Below are positions 8,650-17,518 of a stretch of 61,074 nucleotides of DNA, in pieces. Under the pieces are notes generated by a model that did not search any database, had not been told where the DNA came from, and saw nothing but the letters and a program-made list of their open reading frames with translations. The position numbers and the translations under genes were made by a program. The stretch spans positions 1-61,074 of the forward strand of contig JBAXRO010000005.1 in NCBI GenBank assembly GCA_037131165.1, written 5' to 3'. Numbering within the stretch: position 1 is the stretch's first letter; each line of letters starts with the position of its first letter. The DNA comes from WLNJ01 sp037131165 (GTDB lineage Bacteria > Actinomycetota > Thermoleophilia > Solirubrobacterales > Solirubrobacteraceae).

Positions 8650-10275
8650 ATGGCACACAAGGAAATCAAGTTCGACAGCGAAGCTCGCAAGGCCCTCGAG
8701 GCCGGCGTGGATGCTGTCGCCAACGCAGTCAAGGTGACGCTCGGCCCGAAGGGCCGCTACGTCGTCCTCGACAAGAAGTTCGGAGCGCCGACCATTACCA
8801 ACGACGGCGTCACGATCGCCCGTGAGATCGAGGTCGAAGACGTCTTCGAGAACCAGGGAGCCCAGCTCGTCCGTGAGGTCGCCACGGCGACCAACGACGT
8901 GGCAGGCGACGGTACGACGACCGCAACCGTGCTCGCGCAGGCGATCGTCCGCACCGGCCTGAAGAACGTCGCAGCCGGCGCGAACCCGATCGCGCTCAAG
9001 CGCGGGATCGAGATCGCGGTGGAGTCGGTGGTCGAAGAGATCGGGAAGCAGAGCAAGGCGATCTCCGGCAAGGACCAGATCTCCCGCGTGGCGACGATCT
9101 CGGCCGGCGACGAGTCGATCGGCGACGTGATCGCCGACGCGATCGAGAAGGTCGGCAAGGACGGAGTCGTAAACGTCGAGGAAGGCCAGACGTTCGGGAT
9201 GGACCTCGAGTTCACCGAGGGGATGCAGTTCGACAAGGGCTACATCTCGCCGTACATGGTGACCGACCAGGACAGCATGGAAGCCGTCCTCGAGGACCCC
9301 TACATCCTGATCGCCAACCAGAAGATCGGTTCGATTCGGGACCTGCTTCCGGTCATCGAGCAGGTCTCGCAGGCCGGCAGGCCGCTGCTGATCATCGCCG
9401 AGGACGTCGAGGGTGAATCGCTCGCGACCCTCGTGGTGAACAAGCTCCGTGGCATCTTCACCGGTGTTGCGGTGAAGGCTCCGGGCTTCGGCGATCGCCG
9501 CAAGCGCATGCTCGAGGACATCGCAATCCTGACCGGTGGCGAAGTGATCACCGAGGAGATGGGCCTCAAGCTGGAGAACACCCAGGCGAGCCAACTCGGC
9601 AAGGCGCGCAGGGTCGTGGTCGGCAAGGACGCCACTACGATCATCGACGGCAGCGGAGAGGGTGATGCGATCAAGGGCCGGATCAAGCAGATCAAGGCCG
9701 AGATCGAGAACACCGACTCCGATTTCGACCGCGAGAAGCTCCAAGAGCGCCTGGCGAAGCTCTCCGGTGGAGTCGCCGTGGTCAAGGTCGGCGCTGCCAC
9801 CGAGACCGAGATGAAGGAGAAGAAGCACCGCGTCGAGGACGCGCTGCAGGCCACCAGGGCCGCCCTCGAAGAGGGCATCGTCGCCGGTGGCGGCACCGCC
9901 CTGCTCGCTGCTTCTTCGGTCATCGACCTCGACAAGATCGCCGATGAGGACGAGCGCACCGGCGCGCGGATCATCCTGCGTTCGCTCGAGGAGCCGCTGC
10001 GTCAGATCGCGGCGAACGCCGGCCTCGAGGGCTCGGTCGTCGTCAACGACGTGCGCAAGGCCAAGAAGGGCCACGGTCTCAATGCCGCGACCGGCGAGAT
10101 CGTCGATCTCGTCGGCCAGGGCGTGATCGACCCGGCGATGGTCACCCGTTCGGCACTGCAGAACGCAGCGTCGATCGCGAAGAACATCCTGACCACCGAG
10201 GCGATCGTCGCCGAGGTTCAGGACAACGACGCACCCATGGGCGGCGGCATGCCGGACATGGGCGGGATGATGTGA
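8650..10275 (+). CDS. groL: chaperonin GroEL
   Basis: The 541-residue protein starts MAHKEIKFDSEARKALEAG and contains the ATP-binding segment AGDGTTTATVLAQAI, the apical-domain AEDVEGE motif and a Gly/Met-rich tail (GGGMPDMGGMM). It forms the 14-mer folding chamber with GroES. The frame is open upstream through groES; the ATG at 8650, preceded by AAGGAG at 8631-8636, is the true start. The gene is followed by two hairpins, the second a classical terminator. The Gly/Met tail and operon position show that this is the groESL-linked copy; actinobacteria often carry another groEL elsewhere. Confidence 0.98.
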   Translation: MAHKEIKFDSEARKALEAGVDAVANAVKVTLGPKGRYVVLDKKFGAPTITNDGVTIAREIEVEDVFENQGAQLVREVATATNDVAGDGTTTATVLAQAIVRTGLKNVAAGANPIALKRGIEIAVESVVEEIGKQSKAISGKDQISRVATISAGDESIGDVIADAIEKVGKDGVVNVEEGQTFGMDLEFTEGMQFDKGYISPYMVTDQDSMEAVLEDPYILIANQKIGSIRDLLPVIEQVSQAGRPLLIIAEDVEGESLATLVVNKLRGIFTGVAVKAPGFGDRRKRMLEDIAILTGGEVITEEMGLKLENTQASQLGKARRVVVGKDATTIIDGSGEGDAIKGRIKQIKAEIENTDSDFDREKLQERLAKLSGGVAVVKVGAATETEMKEKKHRVEDALQATRAALEEGIVAGGGTALLAASSVIDLDKIADEDERTGARIILRSLEEPLRQIAANAGLEGSVVVNDVRKAKKGHGLNAATGEIVDLVGQGVIDPAMVTRSALQNAASIAKNILTTEAIVAEVQDNDAPMGGGMPDMGGMM

Positions 10276-10308
10276 TTCAGCCTCACGGCTGAATCAAGCA
10301 GGACCTTC

Positions 10309-10345
10309 AACGGGGTCCGGTTCGCAAGAGCCGGGCCCCGTTCTT
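10309..10345 (+). terminator. Rho-independent terminator after groEL
   Basis: AACGGGGTCCGG (10309-10320) pairs with CCGGGCCCCGTT (10331-10342) through one G-T pair, with a 10-nt loop and a TTCTT run. A second perfect 9-bp hairpin (GATTCAGCC / GGCTGAATC, 10274-10295, loop TCAC) overlaps the groEL stop codon, and a third 7-bp hairpin lies at 10346-10362. This tandem block separates groEL from the convergent citrate synthase gene. Confidence 0.88.
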
Positions 10346-10424
10346 ACTGGGCTCCGCCCAGTTCGAAAGCGACGGAACACCTGCCCACGGGCAACCGCCC
10401 GGACTCGTCGTTCCGGTCTTGACC

Positions 10425-11504
10425 TCAGGCGACTTCGGAGCCGGCCCTCGGCCCGGGCCCGACGTACTTCGCGCTCGGCCTGATCAACCGGCCTTCGCGC
10501 TTCTGCTCGAGGATATGAGCCGACCAGCCTGCGACCCTCGCGCAGGTGAACATCGAGGTGAACATGTCGGCAGGGATCTCGGCGAGGTCGAGCACGACGG
10601 CCGACCAGAACTCAACATTCGTCGCGAGCACCCGGTCCGGCTTGCGCGCCTTGAGTTCAGCGAGAGCCGCCTCCTCGAGTGCGTCGGCCACCTCGTAGCG
10701 GCTCGAGCCGAGTTCCTTCGCTGTCCTGCGGAGCACGCGGGCGCGGGGGTCCTCGGCGCGGTAGACGCGGTGGCCGAAGCCCATCAGCCGCTCGCCCCGG
10801 TCGAGGGCGTCCTTGACCCAGCGATCGGCATCGCCGAGCGCCTCGACCTCGTCGAGCATCGTCAGAACGCGCGACGGGGCGCCGCCGTGGAGCGGACCGG
10901 AGAGAGCGCCGACTGCGCCCGACAGGGCGGCGGCGCAATCCGCGCCGGTCGAGGCGATCACCCTCGCCGTGAAGGTCGAAGCGTTCATCCCGTGCTCGGC
11001 TGCCGAGACCCAGTAGGCATCGATCGCCTTGGCGTGATCGGGGTTGGCCTCGCCCCGCCAGCGCAGCAGGAACCGCTCGGCGATCGTCGTGCCCGAATCG
11101 ATCGTCTCCTGGGGAACCCAGGGCTGCCCGAGGCCGCGGGCCGACTGAGCGACGAACGAGAGGGCCATCACCGAAGCCCGCGCCAAGTCGGAGCGTGCCT
11201 GTTCATCGCTGATGTCGAGCAGCTGGCCCATCCCCCACTCGGGGGCGAGCATGGCGAGAGCGGACTGGACGTCGACCCTCGGGTCGCCTGAACGCACCAT
11301 CAGCGGGTGGGGCTCGGCCGGCATGAGACCCGGCTCGAAAGACCCATCGACGAGCAGGCCCCAGACCTTCTCGTACGGGAACGACCCGACGAGCTCCTCG
11401 ATGTCGACCCCGCGGTAGCGAAGGGCTCCACCCTCACGATCCGGCTCGGCTATCTCGGTCGCAAATGCGACGACACCTTCGAGGCCGGATTGGATCTCAC
11501 TCAC
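10425..11504 (-). CDS. citrate synthase family protein
   Basis: The 359-residue protein shows the small bacterial citrate synthase/2-methylcitrate synthase form: an N-terminal SEIQSGLEGVVAFATEIAEP, then GMNASTFTARVIASTGAD with the first catalytic His region, GPLHGGAPSRV, MGFGHRVYRAEDPRA with the substrate-binding His, and a C-terminal NVEFWSAVVLDL. It condenses acetyl-CoA (or propionyl-CoA) with oxaloacetate in the cytosol. The frame is open about 380 nt further upstream, but the GTG at 11504 gives the family N-terminus and has GAAGG just before it. The gene is convergent with groEL and divergent from the amidase, 66 bp away. The acyl-CoA preference is not decidable from sequence alone. Confidence 0.92.
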   Translation of the reverse strand: MSEIQSGLEGVVAFATEIAEPDREGGALRYRGVDIEELVGSFPYEKVWGLLVDGSFEPGLMPAEPHPLMVRSGDPRVDVQSALAMLAPEWGMGQLLDISDEQARSDLARASVMALSFVAQSARGLGQPWVPQETIDSGTTIAERFLLRWRGEANPDHAKAIDAYWVSAAEHGMNASTFTARVIASTGADCAAALSGAVGALSGPLHGGAPSRVLTMLDEVEALGDADRWVKDALDRGERLMGFGHRVYRAEDPRARVLRRTAKELGSSRYEVADALEEAALAELKARKPDRVLATNVEFWSAVVLDLAEIPADMFTSMFTCARVAGWSAHILEQKREGRLIRPSAKYVGPGPRAGSEVA

Positions 11505-11537
11505 GCCCTTCAGGATGCCACGAACGGGGTCGGGCCG

Positions 11538-11543
11538 TAGGCT
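11538..11543 (+). promoter_or_regulatory. -10-like hexamer TAGGCT upstream of the amidase gene
   Basis: TAGGCT is the same hexamer seen before lhr, fcl and the M20 peptidase gene. Here the start codon is 27 nt further on and is preceded by a good GGAGGAG ribosome binding site, so this would be a leadered mRNA. Confidence 0.35.
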
Positions 11544-11570
11544 TCCTCCACCCGACCGGAGGAGACTGCG

Positions 11571-13001
11571 ATGAGCGCCGATGCCGACCTGATGTTCCGA
11601 CCCGTCCTCGAGCTGGCCGAGATGGTCCGAAGCGGCGAGGTCTCCGCGCGCGAGTTGACCGAGGTGTCGCTCGCGAGGATCGCCGAACTCGACCCCGAAC
11701 TTGGCGCCTTCACCCACGTCGCCGGCGAATCGGCGTTGGCGACAGCCGACTCGATCAAGCCTGGCGACCCCCGCCCGTTCGCCGGCGTGCCGATCGCGAT
11801 CAAGGACAACAAGGCAGTTGCCGGGATGCCGCTCACATTCGCCGCGGAGATGATGGGCGACTTCGTCGCGACCAGCGACTGCCACCTCGTGCGCCGGATC
11901 CGCGAAGCGGGCTTCGTGATCGTCGGCAAGACCAACCTCCCGGAGTTCGGGCTGATGCCGGTGACGGACCCGGACCGCTTCGGCCCGGCCCGCAACCCGT
12001 GGGATCCGACCCGGACCTCCGGTGGATCATCGGGCGGCTCGGCAACCGCGGTCGCCGCGGGAATGGTGCCGATCGCCCACGCCAACGACGGCGGCGGCTC
12101 GACTCGGATCCCCGCAGCCTGCACCGGCCTCGTAGGCCTCAAGCCCCAGCGAGGGCGGATCTCCCAGGGTCCGGAGTTGGGTGACGGATTCCTGATCGCG
12201 GATGGGGTCCTGACGAGGACCACCGCCGACACTGCAGCCGTGCTCGACATCCTCGAGGGCTACGAAACGGGCGATGCGACCTGGGCCACTCCTCCCTCCG
12301 AGTCCTACGCCAAGGCCGCATCGCGGCAGCCCGGGACGCTGAAGATCGCGTGGACGACCGAGCCGCCGATCGACGCACCGCTCGACGCCCACGCCGCAGC
12401 CGCCACCGAGCGGACCGCCGGCCTGCTGGCCGAGCTCGGCCACCGGGTTGACATCGCCGAGCCCGGCTGGAACGACCCGATGATGATCCACCTGTTCAGC
12501 GCCGCATTCGGGCCGGCCGTCGCGACCCAGATCATCTTCGCCTCGATGATCGCCGGTCGCGAAGCGACGGAGGCGGACATGCAACCGCTCTCGTGGATGG
12601 TGTGGCAGCAGAGCCAAGGCCTGAGCGCCCCGTTCTTCCTCGGCGCGATGGCCCAGCTGAACACGTTCGTCAGGGGATTCATGCCGTTCTTCGACGACTG
12701 GGACATCCTGATGACCCCCGCCCTTGCGGAGCGCCCGGTGAAGATCGGCGAGATCGACCCGCGTTCCGAGGATCCCTCGGCGGTGTTCGCGAGGGGCGGC
12801 CGGTTCACTCCCTACACGGCTGTCGCGAACGTCACGGGGCAGCCTGCGATCTCGGTCCCGATCGAGCACGGCGAAGACGGCCTGCCGCTGGCGGTCCAGC
12901 TGATGGCCGCACCGGGCCGTGAGGACCTGCTGCTCCAAGTTGCGGCCCAGCTCGAGGAAGCACGCCCATGGGCCGACAGGAGGCCGGACGGCAGCAGCTG
13001 A
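11571..13001 (+). CDS. amidase signature family enzyme
   Basis: The 476-residue protein has the Ser-cisSer-Lys catalytic set of the amidase signature family: the Lys in PIAIKDNKAV, the Gly/Ser-rich SGGSSGGSATAVAAGMVPIA and the nucleophile region GGGSTRIPAACTGLVGLKP. The family hydrolyses amide bonds. Relatives include GatA, fatty-acid amide hydrolase and 6-aminohexanoate cyclic-dimer hydrolase, and the sequence looks more like the last group than GatA because no gatB or gatC is near. GGAGGAG is 6 nt upstream of the ATG. It is divergent from citrate synthase and stands alone, so the substrate is unknown. Confidence 0.9.
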   Translation: MSADADLMFRPVLELAEMVRSGEVSARELTEVSLARIAELDPELGAFTHVAGESALATADSIKPGDPRPFAGVPIAIKDNKAVAGMPLTFAAEMMGDFVATSDCHLVRRIREAGFVIVGKTNLPEFGLMPVTDPDRFGPARNPWDPTRTSGGSSGGSATAVAAGMVPIAHANDGGGSTRIPAACTGLVGLKPQRGRISQGPELGDGFLIADGVLTRTTADTAAVLDILEGYETGDATWATPPSESYAKAASRQPGTLKIAWTTEPPIDAPLDAHAAAATERTAGLLAELGHRVDIAEPGWNDPMMIHLFSAAFGPAVATQIIFASMIAGREATEADMQPLSWMVWQQSQGLSAPFFLGAMAQLNTFVRGFMPFFDDWDILMTPALAERPVKIGEIDPRSEDPSAVFARGGRFTPYTAVANVTGQPAISVPIEHGEDGLPLAVQLMAAPGREDLLLQVAAQLEEARPWADRRPDGSS

Positions 13002-13032
13002 TTCCGACGGTGCGGAGTGTCCTTTCGTCTCG

Positions 13033-13038
13033 TAGACT
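13033..13038 (+). promoter_or_regulatory. -10-like hexamer TAGACT upstream of fdxA
   Basis: TAGACT stands in the 115-bp gap between the amidase stop and the ferredoxin ATG. It leaves a leader of about 70 nt that includes AAGGAAA upstream of the start. A -35 box is not clear. Confidence 0.35.
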
Positions 13039-13116
13039 CGCAGGAGCCGCGCCGCCCACGGCGAACGGTCAACAGAGAACCCGACCAACTGAACGCGAAG
13101 GAAACCTGAGACTTCA

Positions 13117-13383
13117 ATGGCATACGTGATCGCAGAGCCCTGCCTCGACACCAAGGACAATTCATGCGTCGAGGTCTGCCCCGTCGACTGCATCCACCCG
13201 ACTCCCGACGAGCCGGACTACGACACCGTCAAGCAGCTGTTCATCGACCCGGAGGAGTGCATCGACTGCGACGCGTGCGTCGAAGCCTGCCCGGTGGACG
13301 CCTGCTTCGCCGAGGACCAGCTGCCCGGCGAGTGGGCCGAATTTGCGCAGCTCAACGCCGACTACTTCGCGAACCGGGGCTGA
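13117..13383 (+). CDS. fdxA: ferredoxin of the seven-iron FdxA type
   Basis: The 88-residue acidic protein begins MAYVIAEPCLDTKDNSCVEV, with a first Cys cluster CLDTKDNSCVEVCPVDC, and has a second, complete CIDCDACVEACP motif. This is the layout of bacterial 7Fe (3Fe-4S plus 4Fe-4S) ferredoxins of the FdxA family, cytosolic one-electron carriers. The C-terminal tail DEPDY/EWAEFAQLNADYF is typical of actinobacterial versions. The gene is convergent with mrp, an iron-sulphur carrier, and a strong terminator lies between them. Confidence 0.95.
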   Translation: MAYVIAEPCLDTKDNSCVEVCPVDCIHPTPDEPDYDTVKQLFIDPEECIDCDACVEACPVDACFAEDQLPGEWAEFAQLNADYFANRG

Positions 13384-13428
13384 CGGGCCGGCCTGAGGGC
13401 CGAGTCCAGCACAGCTCAGCTCAACCGG

Positions 13429-13456
13429 ACGGCCGCCGAACAGGCGGCCGTTCTTC
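13429..13456 (+). terminator. Rho-independent terminator after fdxA
   Basis: ACGGCCGCC (13429-13437) pairs perfectly with GGCGGCCGT (13443-13451) across the loop GAACA, followed by TCTTCGTT. It lies between the convergent fdxA and mrp genes. The T-rich side favours the + strand. Confidence 0.88.
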
Positions 13457-13458
13457 GT

Positions 13459-14610
13459 TCAGGCCATCGGCAGTGACATGCCCGAAGCCTGCGGCGGTTC
13501 GGGGAGATCGCTGTCGAGGGTCGGCAGCGTCGCCATAGGGGCGAGGGCGATAAGCCCTCGCGCTACCTGGCGGATCGCCTGGCTCGCCGGGTCGTCCGGG
13601 TTGGAGAAGACCAACGGCACCCCACTGTCGGACTGCTCGCGCAGTGGCATCGTCAAGGGAACACGACCGAGCAGCGGTACGTCGATCTCGTCCGCGAGCA
13701 GCCTGCCGCCGCCCTCGCCGAAGATCTCGTAGCGCTCGCCGTCCGGGGTGACGAACCCCGCCATGTTCTCAATCACGCCGACGACTCCGATCGACACCTT
13801 CTCGGCCATGTCCGCGGAGCGTCGGGCGACCTTCTGCGCAACCGGCTGGGGTGTCGTCACGAGGACGAACTCCGAGTCGGGGATCAGCTGGGAGAGGGTC
13901 ATCGAGACGTCGCCGGTGCCGGGCGGCAGGTCGACGAGCAGGTCGTCGAGCTCGCCCCAAGCAACATCCTCGAGGAACTGGGTGAGGGCCTTGTGGAGCA
14001 TCGGGCCGCGCCAGACCACAGCGGCGTCCTCGTCAAGGAAGAAGCCGATCGACATGACCTTCACCCCGTGCGACTCGTGCGGGATGATCTTGCGATCGCC
14101 GTTGACCTTCGGACGCTCGGCACCGAGGCCGAACATGCGCGGCTGCGAGTAGCCCCAGACATCGGCGTCGAGGACCCCGACTCTGCGGCCTTCAGCGGCC
14201 AGGGCGGCTGCGAGGTTGGCGGTCAGGGTGCTCTTGCCGACCCCTCCCTTGCCGGATGCGATGCAGAGGACACGCCCGACTTGGGCAAGGGCGCCTGCCG
14301 GCAGGCTGCCGCGCCCCAGCTTCTTCTTGAGGCCCGCCTTCTCCTCGTCGGAGAGGACGTCGAAGGCGGTGTTGACCGCGGTGATGCCGTCGAGCGCGCC
14401 GACATGTTCGCGGACGGCGTTCTCGAAGTGACCGCGGATCGGGCAGCCGGGGGTCGTCAGCGAGACGGTGACATCGACGACGCCATTCGGGTGGACGGTC
14501 ACCGAGCGGACCATCCCGAGTTCGACGATGTCCTTGCGCAGCTCGGGGTCGATGACCTTCGAGAGCGCTGCCTGGATCTGCTCGTCGGTCGGAAGTGTTG
14601 TTTCGCTCAT
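13459..14610 (-). CDS. mrp: Mrp/NBP35-type iron-sulphur carrier ATPase
   Basis: The 383-residue protein has an N-terminal MIP18/DUF59 domain (about residues 1-85, with DPELRKDIVELGMV and TTPGCP) and then a deviant Walker A P-loop, SGKGGVGKSTLTANLA, followed by DADVWGYSQPRMFG. Mrp/ApbC proteins carry iron-sulphur clusters to apo-proteins in the cytosol. The C-terminal CxxC pair found in many ApbC proteins is not evident here. The ATG at 14610 is only 7 nt from a -10-like CACACT, suggesting a leaderless mRNA. It is convergent with fdxA, a possible client. Confidence 0.93.
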   Translation of the reverse strand: MSETTLPTDEQIQAALSKVIDPELRKDIVELGMVRSVTVHPNGVVDVTVSLTTPGCPIRGHFENAVREHVGALDGITAVNTAFDVLSDEEKAGLKKKLGRGSLPAGALAQVGRVLCIASGKGGVGKSTLTANLAAALAAEGRRVGVLDADVWGYSQPRMFGLGAERPKVNGDRKIIPHESHGVKVMSIGFFLDEDAAVVWRGPMLHKALTQFLEDVAWGELDDLLVDLPPGTGDVSMTLSQLIPDSEFVLVTTPQPVAQKVARRSADMAEKVSIGVVGVIENMAGFVTPDGERYEIFGEGGGRLLADEIDVPLLGRVPLTMPLREQSDSGVPLVFSNPDDPASQAIRQVARGLIALAPMATLPTLDSDLPEPPQASGMSLPMA

Positions 14611-14617
14611 GGTTCGC

Positions 14618-14623
14618 AGTGTG
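14618..14623 (-). promoter_or_regulatory. -10-like hexamer CACACT, 7 nt before the mrp start
   Basis: On the minus strand CACACT is followed by 7 nt and the mrp ATG, with no ribosome binding site. It is a weaker match than the TANNNT boxes elsewhere but has the same position. Confidence 0.35.
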
Positions 14624-14631
14624 GCAGAAGA

Positions 14632-14667
14632 GGAACGGCGGCCCGCTCAAGAGCGCGCCGCCGTTCC
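14632..14667 (-). terminator. hairpin terminator between the coiled-coil gene and mrp
   Basis: GGAACGGCGGC (14632-14642) pairs perfectly with GCCGCCGTTCC (14657-14667), an 11-bp stem with a 14-nt loop. Read on the minus strand the stem is followed by TCTTCT. It lies about 110 nt past the stop of the Lys/Arg-rich gene and just upstream of the mrp promoter box. Confidence 0.75.
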
Positions 14668-14776
14668 GGGGGAGGAGAGATACGACATCCGCCGACGGGG
14701 TTATGAGGTCGACGAATCCTGATCCGGACGGCGGCTCTCCGCTCGCCGCCCGGTCGCTCGAGCCAGGGGGCGGGCT

Positions 14777-15388
14777 CTAAGCGGCAATCCTTTCGCCGGC
14801 GCGGCGGGCGACCTTCGACCCGGCCTCAACGACCTGGCCGACCTGGTTCTGGACGAAGTCGGCTCCGTTGGCGAGGTCGATCTGGCGGATCGCCTCACGG
14901 ACCTCATCGGCTCGGCCGTTCGCTCGCTTGACGACTGTCTTGGCCTCGCGCTCGACGCGCTTGCGCTCCGTGGTCACGCGCTTCTCAGCCTTGCGGCGGC
15001 GGGTCTTCAGCTCACGCTCGATGCGCTTGCGATTGCGCTTGACGGTGCGCTCAACCTCGCGACGGGCCTTGGTCCCGCGACGCTCGAACTTCTTGACTTC
15101 CTTCTCGGCTGCCTCGGTGCTGCCGAAGCGGCTCTGGAGGCCTTCGACGGTCTCGGTCACGGTGTCGCGAGCCTCGAGTACGGCGCCGACCTGAACGGTC
15201 ACTGCGCGCTCGACCTGACGGAGGGCCTGTTCCGCGGCCTCGCGGGCGCGGTCGACCGGAGTCTGGGGAGTGGCCGGCTCAACCTTCGGGGCTGCTGCGC
15301 TCCGACGAGCGCTTGCCGTCTTGCGGCGAGTTGCAGTCGACTTGGCGGAGGCCGCGCGCTGCTTGGTGGTCTTTGTGGTCTGTGGCAT
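14777..15388 (-). CDS. Lys/Arg/Ala-rich coiled-coil protein, histone-H1-like N-terminus
   Basis: The 203-residue protein has three parts. Residues 1-45 are Lys/Thr/Ala-rich, like bacterial H1-type DNA-binding tails (KRAASAKSTATRRKTAS). About 45-100 is an amphipathic helix region. About 100-170 is a dense charged coiled coil of Arg/Lys/Glu (RRGTKARREVERTVKRNRK). The C-terminal 35 residues are uncharged and helical. The ATG at 15388 is chosen over an upstream start at 15493 because AAGGAG lies 8 nt before it. Candidates are a nucleoid-associated protein, an HBHA-like adhesin or a phasin-like granule protein. I do not recognise a defined family. Confidence 0.7.
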   Translation of the reverse strand: MPQTTKTTKQRAASAKSTATRRKTASARRSAAAPKVEPATPQTPVDRAREAAEQALRQVERAVTVQVGAVLEARDTVTETVEGLQSRFGSTEAAEKEVKKFERRGTKARREVERTVKRNRKRIERELKTRRRKAEKRVTTERKRVEREAKTVVKRANGRADEVREAIRQIDLANGADFVQNQVGQVVEAGSKVARRAGERIAA

Positions 15389-15534
15389 CTGGGGAGTGCT
15401 CCTTGCTGATTTGACGGAACTTACTTCTAAGTTCAATACGAGAGTAGCATCGAACGCCCGTTCGCCCAAGGCGCGCAGTGTGAAGCTGCGCACAGTGCGG
15501 TTGGGCCCCCGGCGCCGTGGATCGTGAAGCCCGC

Positions 15535-16572
15535 TCAGCCGGTGACGCGGTCGAGCCAGAGCCGCGGCTGCTCCAGCTCCGCCGGCTCGGGGATCGCTTC
15601 CGGGGAGGCCCAGGCGAGGTTGAGCGACTCGACCCCGGCGATATCCACGACGCCGTCGCAGAACCTGCGGCCGGTCTCGTACTGGCGCATCTTGAGTTCC
15701 AGCCCGAGCAGCTTGCCGAGCACCCGCCAGAGCGGGCCGGGCGAGTTCCGCTTGGCCTCCATCGTCGGACGCAACCGCCCGAGTGACGGGATCGACTCCG
15801 GGTCGGCCTTGTCCATCACGTGCTCGGCATGGCCCTCGATCAACGCCATCGCCGACTGCATCTGGTCGACGAGCGCCCGCTCGCGCTCATCCATCAGCAG
15901 GTGCAGGGGGTCGCGCCCCCGGACGGTCCTCGCCGCCCTGCCGGCCACCTTGCCTACCCGATCGAAGGCCGACCTGCGGGCGCCCTCGTCGCTCGAGTCG
16001 AGCGACCCGATCAGCTCGGTCGCAACCCCACCGAGGTGATCCCTGAGCCACGGCACCGAGCCGAACTGGACGGCGTGGGTCAGCTCGTGGAGAGCAATCC
16101 AGCGGAGGAAGTCGGCGCCGTCGCGACCGAGGTTGGCCATCGCCTCACCCACGTTCGGCGCCACGAACAGAAGCCGCGGCGGCGGGGAGTCCGGCCGGCG
16201 CACGAGCGAGAGGTCGTACTGCCCGAGGACCTTCCGCGACAGCAGACCGAGCACGGCACCGGCCTCGACCGTGAGCGTCACGGCCGCGGCGAGCTGGAGT
16301 CCGTGACCGGCGGGCCCAGCCCGCTCGCCGACTCCGGCGAGAGCAGGCTCGATCAGTGGCTCGAGCGATGCCGTGTTGGCCGCGATCCATTCCGGCCTGG
16401 TCACGGCCTCCGCTCGCGGCACCGGACCCGCCGGTTCGAGCCCCGAATAGGCGACCACGGCGGAGAGTGCCTCTTCGCAGAGTCCTGCCAGAGCATCCGG
16501 ATCGGGGCCACGGAACTCCGGCGACCCGGAGAGCTTCGAGCCGAGGCGGCGAGTCAGGTCCCAGTCGATCAA
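15535..16572 (-). CDS. zincin-like metallopeptidase, DUF2342 / coenzyme F420 biosynthesis-associated family
   Basis: The 345-residue protein has a zincin active site HELTHAVQF at about residues 162-170 (HExxH). The second half, with ERALVDQMQSAMALIEGHAE, would supply the third zinc ligand through the late Glu/His pair. It resembles the DUF2342 family found in actinobacteria next to F420 or cell-wall genes; the true substrate is unknown. The start is the TTG at 16572, which overlaps the stop of the upstream phosphatase gene as TTGA and gives the family N-terminus IDWDLTRRLG. The frame is open far upstream inside the phosphatase gene, but that part is a shadow. Confidence 0.82.
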   Translation of the reverse strand: MIDWDLTRRLGSKLSGSPEFRGPDPDALAGLCEEALSAVVAYSGLEPAGPVPRAEAVTRPEWIAANTASLEPLIEPALAGVGERAGPAGHGLQLAAAVTLTVEAGAVLGLLSRKVLGQYDLSLVRRPDSPPPRLLFVAPNVGEAMANLGRDGADFLRWIALHELTHAVQFGSVPWLRDHLGGVATELIGSLDSSDEGARRSAFDRVGKVAGRAARTVRGRDPLHLLMDERERALVDQMQSAMALIEGHAEHVMDKADPESIPSLGRLRPTMEAKRNSPGPLWRVLGKLLGLELKMRQYETGRRFCDGVVDIAGVESLNLAWASPEAIPEPAELEQPRLWLDRVTG

Positions 16573-17420
16573 ACGGAGCCGACCACCCGGGCCGCAACCT
16601 CGAGGGCCGCGGCGTTGCGGCCGGCGACGATCGGCGAGTGCGGCAGGAGGTCGAGCGGAGCCGAACCCGGGTCGTCGAGATGCGGCCATGCGACGACACC
16701 ACCGGCCTCGCGAACGACCAGCTGGGCGGCGGCGGCGTCGATCGAACGGCATCCCCTCAGCGAAGCCATCGCGTCGTTCCGCCCGGCAGCCACCTGACAA
16801 AGCGAAACGGCGATCGCACCGAGAGCGCGGAGCCGGTAGGCGGATTCGAGGAGTCCGTCCATCGCCGCGGCCACCCAGCGCGGGTCGGCCGATTCGATCC
16901 CGAGCACCTCGACCCGGCCGTCGTCGCGGAAGCGTGGCTGAACTTCGCGATCGAGCGGGCGGCCATCGAGCTCGGCTCCGGCACCGGCGACCGCGATCCA
17001 CTCCTCGCCGGAGTGGAAGTCGTGGACGAAACCAAAAGCCACGTCGGCCATCGTGCCTCCCTCGGCGACGGCGACCGAAAGGGCGCAAGGCCCACCGACC
17101 CGCTTGGCGTTGAGCGAGCCGTCGATCGGGTCGATGATCACCCGCCGCGCGCTCAGGCCGTCGCCGAACACGACCTCTCCGCGCTCCTCGGCGATCGCGG
17201 TGAAGCCGCCGCAGGCATCCGACAACGGGCCGAGCTCGGCGAAGACCGCATCCTCGGCCATGGCGTCAATCACGAGGGTCCTGTCCCCGCCTTCGCCGAG
17301 GCCGACAACCACATCGCGATCGGCTGTAGTCGGGTGCCTCGCGAGCACCCCTTCGATCGCCTTGACCATCCTCCGGCAGGCGGCGATCCAATCGGCCCAG
17401 TCGTCATGTTGCTCGAGCAT
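16569..17420 (-). CDS. inositol monophosphatase-like phosphatase
   Basis: The 283-residue protein shows the Li/Mg-dependent phosphatase fold: Glu-Glu in AIAEERGE (about residues 78-79), the metal-binding DPIDGSLN at 97-104 and a late SIDAAAAQLVVREAGG block. The last replaces the usual WDxAAG, with Ser-Ile-Asp in place of Trp-Asp. The family dephosphorylates inositol phosphates, PAP, fructose-1,6-bisphosphate or histidinol phosphate; which one applies here is not clear. Its stop overlaps the TTG start of the DUF2342 peptidase gene (TTGA), implying coupled translation. The ATG at 17420 has GGGA just upstream. Confidence 0.85.
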   Translation of the reverse strand: MLEQHDDWADWIAACRRMVKAIEGVLARHPTTADRDVVVGLGEGGDRTLVIDAMAEDAVFAELGPLSDACGGFTAIAEERGEVVFGDGLSARRVIIDPIDGSLNAKRVGGPCALSVAVAEGGTMADVAFGFVHDFHSGEEWIAVAGAGAELDGRPLDREVQPRFRDDGRVEVLGIESADPRWVAAAMDGLLESAYRLRALGAIAVSLCQVAAGRNDAMASLRGCRSIDAAAAQLVVREAGGVVAWPHLDDPGSAPLDLLPHSPIVAGRNAAALEVAARVVGSV

Positions 17421-17518
17421 CTCAGTCCCATCCTGACAGGAGGGAGCGAGCCAACCCCCTCGTTCGGGGCTGCCTGATCTGCGACTGGGCAGCTGGACTG
17501 CCCCACCGTCGAGCGCAG

